From: an uncultured Collinsella sp.
Lineage (GTDB): Bacteria > Actinomycetota > Coriobacteriia > Coriobacteriales > Coriobacteriaceae
Direction of reading: 5' to 3'
Assembly: GCA_902490095.1 (NCBI GenBank)
Contig: CABUCQ010000048.1
Location: 1-13,156 of the forward strand
DNA: 13,156 bases
Positions 1-4,779 of the stretch are shown in pieces. The translations under genes were made by a program, and so were the position numbers. Each line of letters begins with the position of its first letter. Position 1 is the first letter of the stretch. The notes below the pieces were generated by a model. It saw only the letters and a list, made by a program, of their open reading frames with translations. It was not told where the DNA came from and did no database searches.

Positions 1-103
1 CCGTTTCCGCGTATAGACCATACGACGCGATGGTCTTGATATCGGCCTGGATGCCCGCTCCGCCGCTTGAGTCGGAGCCTGCGATGCTGAGCACTGCTTT
101 CAT
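1..103 (-). CDS. thiD: Hydroxymethylpyrimidine/phosphomethylpyrimidine kinase, N-terminal fragment (runs off the window)
   Basis: Only the first 34 codons lie inside the window; the gene continues past position 1. The reading starts MKAVLSIAGSDSSGGAG and continues with IQADIKT. This is the hallmark N-terminus of ThiD: the GSDSSGGAGIQAD stretch lines the pyrimidine-binding pocket of this ribokinase-fold family. ThiD phosphorylates hydroxymethylpyrimidine (HMP) and then HMP phosphate to the diphosphate used by thiamine phosphate synthase in the cytoplasm. The ATG at 103 is preceded by GGGAGG at a spacing of six bases. The gene begins 39 bases after the thiC stop on the same strand, so it is very likely co-transcribed with thiC under the same TPP riboswitch. 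The family is clear from the motif. Whether the protein is ThiD alone or fused to another domain (ThiD-ThiE fusions exist) cannot be seen. Confidence 0.9.
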   Translation of the reverse strand, partial: MKAVLSIAGSDSSGGAGIQADIKTIASYGLYAET

Positions 104-142
104 CGGAAACCTCCCTTTGACGCCGAGCGCCCTCTTGCCTGC

Positions 143-1474
143 TTATTCGTTGTCGAGGTCGATGACGAGGCCGTCCATGATGGTGTTGACGGTGCGCACG
201 GCGCACATCTTGCCGCACATGGTGCAGGTGCCCTCGGTGGCGGCGGGGGACTCCTCGTAGCGCTTCTTGCCTGTAACTGGGTCGAGCGCACATTCCCACA
301 TGGCATCCCAGTCGAGCTTGCGGCGTGCCTGGCCCATCTTGTCGTCCATGTCGCGGGCGTGGGGCACCTTTTTGGCGATGTCGGCGGCGTGTGCGGCGAT
401 CTTGGTGGCCATGAGGCCGTCGAGCACATCCTGGGCGTTAGGCAGGCATAGGTGCTCGGCCGGTGTCACGTAGCACAGGAAGTCGGCACCGGAGCTGGCG
501 GAGATGGCGCCGCCGATGGCGGCGGTGATGTGGTCGTAACCCACGCCGATATCGGTCACCAGCGGTCCGAGCACATAGAACGGGGCGTTGTGGCACAGGC
601 GCTTCTGCAGTTTCATGTTGGCGGCGATCTCGTCGAGCGCCATGTGACCCGGGCCCTCGACCATGACCTGGACGCCGGCGGCCCAAGCGCGCTTGCACAG
701 CTTGCCCAGCTCGATCATCTCAGCGGTCTCGGTGGCGTCGTTGGAGTCGTAGAGGCAGCCCGGGCGGCAGGAGTCGCCGAGCGAAATCGTCACGTCGTAC
801 TCGTGGCAAATCTCGAGCAACTCGTCGTAGAACTCATAGAACGGGTTCTCGTTACCGGTGACCTCCATCCAGCCAAACAGCAGTGAACCGCCGCGACTCA
901 CGATGTTCATCAGGCGGCCGGTCTCCTTAAAAGTCTTGGTGACCGACTTGTTGATGCCGCAGTGGATGGTCATAAAGTCCACGCCGTCCTCGGCGTGCGC
1001 GCGCACGACCTCGAACAGGTCGTCCTTGGTGAGCTTGACCAGCGGCTTTTCCATGTAGCCGATGGCGTCGTACATGGGGACGGTGCCCACCATGAGCGGC
1101 GTCTCGTCGATGAGCTGCTGGCGGAACTGGCGCGTCTTGCCCGAGTTGGAGAGGTCCATGATGGCGTCGGCGCCAAAGTCCTCGGCGATCTTGACCTTCT
1201 TCCATTCCTCGGCGGCATCGGCCTTGTCGCCCGAGATGCCCAGGTTCACGTTGACCTTGGTGGACAAGCCCTCACCGACGCCAAAGGCGCGCATGCCCTT
1301 TTTGATGTGCACGATGTTGGCGGGAATGGCGATGCGGCCGTCGGCCACGCGCTCGCGGATGTACTCGGGGTCGCGATGCTCGCGCTCGGCGACCTCCTTC
1401 ATCTGCGGTGTGATCTGCCCGGCGCGGGCGAAGTCGATTTGCGTGACGAGCTTGGGCTCGGTCTGTGTGCTCAT
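143..1474 (-). CDS. thiC: Phosphomethylpyrimidine synthase ThiC (short form, 443 aa)
   Basis: ThiC is a non-canonical radical-SAM enzyme that rearranges aminoimidazole ribotide into HMP phosphate, the pyrimidine precursor of thiamine. The protein carries family landmarks such as KVNVNLGIS, DLSNSG, GTVPMYDA, DFMTIHCGI, SLGDSCRPGC, EGPGHM and LGPLVTDIGVGYDH. Near the C-terminus Cys417, Cys420 and Cys424 form the cluster that binds the 4Fe-4S centre. Their spacing is CX2CX3C, one residue shorter than the CX2CX4C of E. coli ThiC. It lacks the long N-terminal extension of the roughly 630-residue E. coli form. An in-frame ATG at 1498 lies inside the conserved TPP aptamer, so the start is taken at 1474, where AAGGGAG sits eight bases upstream. 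thiD follows 39 bases downstream. Expression is expected to fall when thiamine pyrophosphate is plentiful. Confidence 0.96.
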   Translation of the reverse strand: MSTQTEPKLVTQIDFARAGQITPQMKEVAEREHRDPEYIRERVADGRIAIPANIVHIKKGMRAFGVGEGLSTKVNVNLGISGDKADAAEEWKKVKIAEDFGADAIMDLSNSGKTRQFRQQLIDETPLMVGTVPMYDAIGYMEKPLVKLTKDDLFEVVRAHAEDGVDFMTIHCGINKSVTKTFKETGRLMNIVSRGGSLLFGWMEVTGNENPFYEFYDELLEICHEYDVTISLGDSCRPGCLYDSNDATETAEMIELGKLCKRAWAAGVQVMVEGPGHMALDEIAANMKLQKRLCHNAPFYVLGPLVTDIGVGYDHITAAIGGAISASSGADFLCYVTPAEHLCLPNAQDVLDGLMATKIAAHAADIAKKVPHARDMDDKMGQARRKLDWDAMWECALDPVTGKKRYEESPAATEGTCTMCGKMCAVRTVNTIMDGLVIDLDNE

Positions 1475-1482
1475 TGGCACGG

Positions 1483-1575
1483 CTCCCTTCGTTGGCATTA
1501 CCCATATCAGGTTTGCGGGTCAGGGCGGGCGCGCCCAGTCTCAGCCTGCCGTCTTGTCCTGCAAGCTCCCCGTTT
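1483..1575 (-). promoter_or_regulatory. TPP (THI-box) riboswitch in the thiC leader
   Basis: Read on the minus strand, the leader contains the conserved TPP aptamer elements in order: GGGGAGC, then GGCTGAGA, ACCC, AACCTGAT, TGGGTAATGCC and AACGAAGGGAG. These match the THI box that binds thiamine pyrophosphate in bacterial thiC leaders. The last conserved segment (AAGGGAG, 1483-1489) is also the ribosome binding site for the ATG at 1474. The simplest model is therefore occlusion of the ribosome binding site on ligand binding, that is, translational control. No separate terminator hairpin with a T-run lies between aptamer and start codon. Boundaries are set by the first and last conserved segments. 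Confidence 0.93.
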
Positions 1576-1589
1576 ATGTGGTGGGCTCA

Positions 1590-1595
1590 AGTATA
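1590..1595 (-). promoter_or_regulatory. Candidate -10 element for thiC operon
   Basis: On the minus strand TATACT lies about 20 bases before the first aptamer base, where a transcript containing the whole TPP riboswitch should start. A TTGGCC hexamer sits about 19 bases further upstream, a long spacing, so the -35 assignment is weak. Confidence 0.45.
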
Positions 1596-1645
1596 GCCTG
1601 AATGGGTACGATTGGGCCAACAAGCGTGCCTGTGGGGAGGCGAAC

Positions 1646-2167
1646 ATGGAAGACAAGCATCTATATCGAGAGACACAATGGGATGTATCGGCCGAGGAAA
1701 GCCGTGCGCACCATGGCCTTGTCGCGATTGGTTTTGCGGTGCTTGCCGTGTTGGTGATTGCCTTTTGTATTTGGACGTTCGGCGGTCGTGGCGGCGTCAC
1801 CTGGGGGTTTGAAGCCGACGATGCCCTGCCGATTATGACGGTGAGGAGTACTGGCGGTAATGCCAATACGCTCGCCATTCCGGGCGATTATTGGTACCCG
1901 CGCGATGAGTTTGTGCAGTTGCAGCTGAGTGGTGGGTCCATTCCGGGCGAAGAAATCGAACGCGTGACGTTTGACGCGGCGCTCAAAACGCTGACGGTGA
2001 AGCTCAAAGATCAAGGAGATGTGCCCACGACCATGGATATCGCCCTGACGGAATGGCGTCTGGAGCCTCCGACGGGTGTTGCGGTTTCCGAGGTTGAGCA
2101 CGTCAAGATTATCTATCAGGACGGTTCGACAAACGGGATTGCAAAGGCCGACGGTCTAGCAGAATAG
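1646..2167 (+). CDS. Hypothetical membrane-anchored protein, 173 aa
   Basis: I do not recognise this family. The ATG at 1646 follows a clear GGGGAGG site at five bases. The N-terminal 23 residues are polar (Glu, Arg and His rich). One hydrophobic stretch follows at about residues 24-46 (LVAIGFAVLAVLVIAFCIW), with no signal-peptidase or lipobox motif after it, so a single-pass anchor is likely. The remaining 125 or so residues are hydrophilic and rich in beta-forming segments, with a Gly/Arg patch just after the anchor. They probably form a small extracytoplasmic domain, if the orientation is N-in. The gene is divergent from thiC, with about 70 bases between its start and the riboswitch, and is followed by a large inverted repeat. 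An alternative upstream extension of the same frame is antisense to thiC and is discounted. No catalytic motif is visible. Confidence 0.8.
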   Translation: MEDKHLYRETQWDVSAEESRAHHGLVAIGFAVLAVLVIAFCIWTFGGRGGVTWGFEADDALPIMTVRSTGGNANTLAIPGDYWYPRDEFVQLQLSGGSIPGEEIERVTFDAALKTLTVKLKDQGDVPTTMDIALTEWRLEPPTGVAVSEVEHVKIIYQDGSTNGIAKADGLAE

Positions 2168-2191
2168 GTGTCGAGCCTAGCCAGCCAATTC

Positions 2192-2263
2192 ATAAAAGTT
2201 GCGGTGGAATAGTTCCTGATTGTGCGATAAAAGGCTCAAATAGGAACTATTCCACCGCAAGTT
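2192..2263 (-). terminator. Long inverted repeat downstream of yaaA, copy 1 of a shared terminator-like element
   Basis: Perfect 19-base arms at 2199-2217 and 2242-2260 enclose a 24-base loop. On the minus strand the element reads AACTTGCGGTGGAATAG, loop, CTATTCCACCGCAACTTTT, so a short T-run follows the stem in the direction of yaaA. It lies about 44 bases beyond the yaaA stop and between two convergent genes, where a terminator is expected. The arms share the core GTTGCGGTG(G/A)AATA with the element at 3131-3203. The loop is much longer than in ordinary intrinsic terminators. Confidence 0.65.
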
Positions 2264-2303
2264 ATATAGAGAAGGCTGAGCGGGTCAGTTTTGGGTGGCG
2301 GGT

Positions 2304-3113
2304 CTAGAGCATCTGTTCGTTGATGAACACGAGGGTGCCTGGGTATGAGATCTCGGGGACGTGGCGATAGCCGATGTTGAACTCGGTAAGACCGGCGGCG
2401 TCCTCGAGCTTGTTTTCTGCCATCCAGCGCACCATGGAGCCGCGCGCCTTTTTGCTGGCGGTCGAGCGCTGGATGGGCTTGCCGTTGCGGACACCTTCGC
2501 CAAAGAGACAAGTGACGGTTGTGGCGTCGCCTACGAGATGGGGTAGAACGGCCTTGGCGTACTCCGCGCTGGCAAGGTTGACGACCGTGGTGTTGGAGCC
2601 GGTCGGTGCAATGGCGCATGCAAGTTTGTCGCCCCAAAACGCATAGAGGTCACGGGCGTTGTTGACGGCGAGCTTGGCTCCCATTTCGAGCCGATAGGGC
2701 TCAACGCCATGGAAAGGCCGCACACATCCGTACAATCCGGAGAGGATCCAGAGATGGTTTTGCAGCCAGTCGAGCTGTGCAGCATCCATGACCTCGGGCG
2801 CCATGCTTTGGTATTGGATGCCGTGGTAGGACATGACGGCGGGGGAGATTCGGCGCGCGATATCGGGATCGGCGAGGTCGGCATCGCTCAGGGCGGGCAT
2901 AAATTCGTGAAGCGTATCCAGGCACGTTGTAAGCAGCCTGTCGCTCACGTTCCAAAGGGCCTGAAGACCTGCTGCGCCATCCTCGCGTTCGATGCCCAGC
3001 AGTGCCTGATGGAGCCGGGCCGTCTGATGTGCAAAAGGCGGTATGCCCAAAACGTCAAAGGCATCTTGAGCTGTCCGCATCTGTTTGGCGGGCGAAATGA
3101 CGACCTGTAGCAC
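2304..3113 (-). CDS. yaaA: Peroxide stress protein YaaA (DUF328/UPF0246 family), 269 aa
   Basis: The protein begins MLQVVISPAKQM, the ISPAK signature of the YaaA/DUF328 family. It also carries the family blocks LSGLYG, EPYRLEMG, LYAFWGDKL, VNLASAEY and KKARGSMVRWM in the usual order and at the usual length (about 250-260 residues). In E. coli, YaaA lowers intracellular free iron during peroxide stress and so limits Fenton damage; it is reported to bind DNA. That role is known for E. coli and only inferred here. The start is a GTG at 3113 with an excellent GGGAGGAGG site five bases upstream. Immediately upstream of that site lies a terminator-like inverted repeat (3131-3203), so only about 20 bases separate the end of its T-run from the start codon. 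A related repeat lies downstream at 2192-2263. No clear promoter is visible in the gap to the aminopeptidase gene. Confidence 0.9.
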   Translation of the reverse strand: MLQVVISPAKQMRTAQDAFDVLGIPPFAHQTARLHQALLGIEREDGAAGLQALWNVSDRLLTTCLDTLHEFMPALSDADLADPDIARRISPAVMSYHGIQYQSMAPEVMDAAQLDWLQNHLWILSGLYGCVRPFHGVEPYRLEMGAKLAVNNARDLYAFWGDKLACAIAPTGSNTTVVNLASAEYAKAVLPHLVGDATTVTCLFGEGVRNGKPIQRSTASKKARGSMVRWMAENKLEDAAGLTEFNIGYRHVPEISYPGTLVFINEQML

Positions 3114-3130
3114 GGAATCCTCCTCCCGCT

Positions 3131-3203
3131 AAAAAAGTTGCGGTGAAATACAGACCGCTTTCCCCGTTGGTAGGCCTGATGAATCCGTATTTCACCGCAA
3201 GTT
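3131..3203 (-). terminator. Inverted repeat between the M18 aminopeptidase gene and yaaA, copy 2 of the shared element
   Basis: Perfect 14-base arms at 3138-3151 and 3187-3200 enclose a 35-base loop. On the minus strand the stem ends CACCGCAAC followed by six Ts (3131-3136), the form of an intrinsic terminator for the aminopeptidase gene, whose stop is only about 13 bases before it. The core arm sequence and the asymmetric flanks (AACTTGCGGTG on the 5' side, CACCGCAACTTTT on the 3' side) match the element at 2192-2263 in the same orientation. Because the yaaA ribosome binding site follows at once, it could also act as an attenuator in the yaaA leader. Confidence 0.65.
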
Positions 3204-3215
3204 ACAAGGGTTTGG

Positions 3216-4613
3216 TTAGGCTCGCTCGATGAAGGCCTTGTAACCGCGATATGCCTCGTAGATGTCGGCCTTGTTGGCGACCTCCCACAGGGCGTGCATG
3301 GACAGGACGGCAACGCCGGAGTCGATGACGTTCATGCCGTACTTGGCCATGATGTAGGCGATGGTGCCGCCGCCACCAGCGTTGACGCGGCCGAGCTCGC
3401 AGGTCTGGAAGTCCACGCCGGCCTCGTCCATGATGTCGCGGACGAGGGCCACATACTCGGCGTCGGCGTCGTTAGAGCCGCCCTTGCCGCGGCTGCCCGT
3501 GTACTTGTTAAAGCACAGGCCGCGACCCATGAAGGCGGCGTTCTTGGTCTCGAACTTGCCGGCATAGCCCGGGTCGAAGCCGGCGGACACGTCGGAGGAG
3601 AGCATACGGCTGCGGGCGAGCGCGCGGCGCAGAGCCAGCGGGCTGTCCTCGCCGGCGAGCATCATGATCTCGGCGACGGTGTTCTCGAAGAAGCGACTCG
3701 TCATGCCGGTGGCACCCACGGAACCGATCTCCTCCTTGTCGACGATGAGCGTGATGCTCGTGCGCTCCACGTTGGCGACGTCGATCTGGGCGAGCATGGA
3801 GGGGTAGGCACAGACGCGGTCGTCGTGGCCATAGCCCAAAATCATGGAGCGGTCGAGGCCCATGTCGCGGGCGGGGCCGGCGGGCACGACCTCGATCTCG
3901 GCGGAGAGGAAGTCCTCCTCCTCGACGTCGTACTGCTCCTTAAGGATGTCCAGGAACATTTGCTTGACGGGCTCCTTGGGGGCGTCCTTGTCGTCCTCAT
4001 CGAACTTGACGGGACGGCCGCCCACGATCACGTCGAGGATCTCGGCGTCGACGGCGTCCTTGGCAGGCTTAGACATCTGCTCGCTCGAGAGATGGATCAG
4101 CAGGTCGGAGATGGTAAAGACCGGGTCGTCGGCCTTGTCGCCGATATTGATGTCGACGGTGGTACCGTCCTTTTTGCAGATGACGCCCACGAGTGCGAGC
4201 GGGGAGGCCACCCAGTGGTAGCTCTTGACGCCGCCGTAGTAGTGCGTGTCGAGATAAGCCATGTCGCCGGCCTCGAAGGCGGGGTTCTGCTTAAGGTCTA
4301 GGCGCGGCGAGTCCACGTGGGCGCCCAGGATGTTAAAGCCCTGCTCGAGCGGGGCGTTGCCCAGGTTGACGAGCATGAGGTCCTTGCCGTGATTGGCGGC
4401 GTACACCTTGTCGCCTGCCTTGAGCTCGCGGCCTTCGGCGATCACGGTCTCCAGGTCGACGTATCCCGCCTCCTCGGCCATCTTGATGCCGGTCTTGACG
4501 CACAGGCGCTCGGTCTTGTTCTCGCTCAAAAACTGCTTATAGCCGCGGCAAAGCTCCTCGAGCTCCTCGACTTGCTGTGGCGTGTACTTTTTCCATGCGC
4601 AGGGACGCTCCAT
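3216..4613 (-). CDS. M18 family aminopeptidase (aspartyl aminopeptidase-like), 465 aa
   Basis: This is a cytoplasmic dinuclear-zinc exopeptidase of peptidase family M18 that removes N-terminal residues from peptides. The metal and catalytic motifs are complete: HVDSPRLDLK at 99-108 (His99, Asp101), THYYGG near 123, GHDDR at 262-266 (bridging Asp264), DKEEIGS at 292-298 (Glu294/295), SSDVSAGFDP at 339-348 (Asp341) and SMHA with His440. Length fits the family. The start is placed at ATG 4613 because AAAGGAG lies eight bases upstream. A longer in-frame reading to 4748 has no ribosome binding site and runs into the promoter region of polA. It is divergent from polA and followed at once by a terminator-like repeat, so it is probably a single-gene transcript. 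Substrate preference cannot be read from sequence; acidic residues are typical for bacterial and mammalian M18 enzymes. Confidence 0.93.
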   Translation of the reverse strand: MERPCAWKKYTPQQVEELEELCRGYKQFLSENKTERLCVKTGIKMAEEAGYVDLETVIAEGRELKAGDKVYAANHGKDLMLVNLGNAPLEQGFNILGAHVDSPRLDLKQNPAFEAGDMAYLDTHYYGGVKSYHWVASPLALVGVICKKDGTTVDINIGDKADDPVFTISDLLIHLSSEQMSKPAKDAVDAEILDVIVGGRPVKFDEDDKDAPKEPVKQMFLDILKEQYDVEEEDFLSAEIEVVPAGPARDMGLDRSMILGYGHDDRVCAYPSMLAQIDVANVERTSITLIVDKEEIGSVGATGMTSRFFENTVAEIMMLAGEDSPLALRRALARSRMLSSDVSAGFDPGYAGKFETKNAAFMGRGLCFNKYTGSRGKGGSNDADAEYVALVRDIMDEAGVDFQTCELGRVNAGGGGTIAYIMAKYGMNVIDSGVAVLSMHALWEVANKADIYEAYRGYKAFIERA

Positions 4614-4652
4614 GACGCAGGCTCCTTTCGGATCGATCGTGCTGGTTGATGT

Positions 4653-4687
4653 ACCGTGAGCCATCGTATCACGCGCGGGCTCACGGT
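4653..4687. repeat. 10-base inverted repeat enclosing a candidate -10 of the aminopeptidase gene
   Basis: ACCGTGAGCC (4653-4662) and its perfect complement GGCTCACGGT (4678-4687) flank 15 bases. On the minus strand that spacer holds TACGAT (4663-4668), a plausible -10 about 50 bases from the ATG. No good -35 is seen at the right spacing. The arrangement is what an operator overlapping a promoter would look like. Confidence 0.5.
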
Positions 4688-4731
4688 GGCGGGGGAGCTT
4701 GATGTGAGGTGGCCGCGGGGCGGGGAGCGTG

Positions 4732-4737
4732 TAAACT
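4732..4737 (+). promoter_or_regulatory. Weak candidate -10 for polA
   Basis: TAAACT lies 43 bases before the polA ATG. It is part of a block GGGAGCGTGTAAACT that recurs nearly unchanged upstream of argH (10839-10854). No recognisable -35 stands at the usual spacing, so this rests only on the hexamer and the recurrence. Confidence 0.3.
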
Positions 4738-4779
4738 GGAGTGAGCAAACCGTGCCCAGCCTAAAGCGAGGTATTCAAT

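Noticed and set aside
3294..4301. 335-codon open frame antisense to the aminopeptidase
   Set aside because: His/Val/Gly-rich shadow translation; the sense frame has complete M18 metal motifs.
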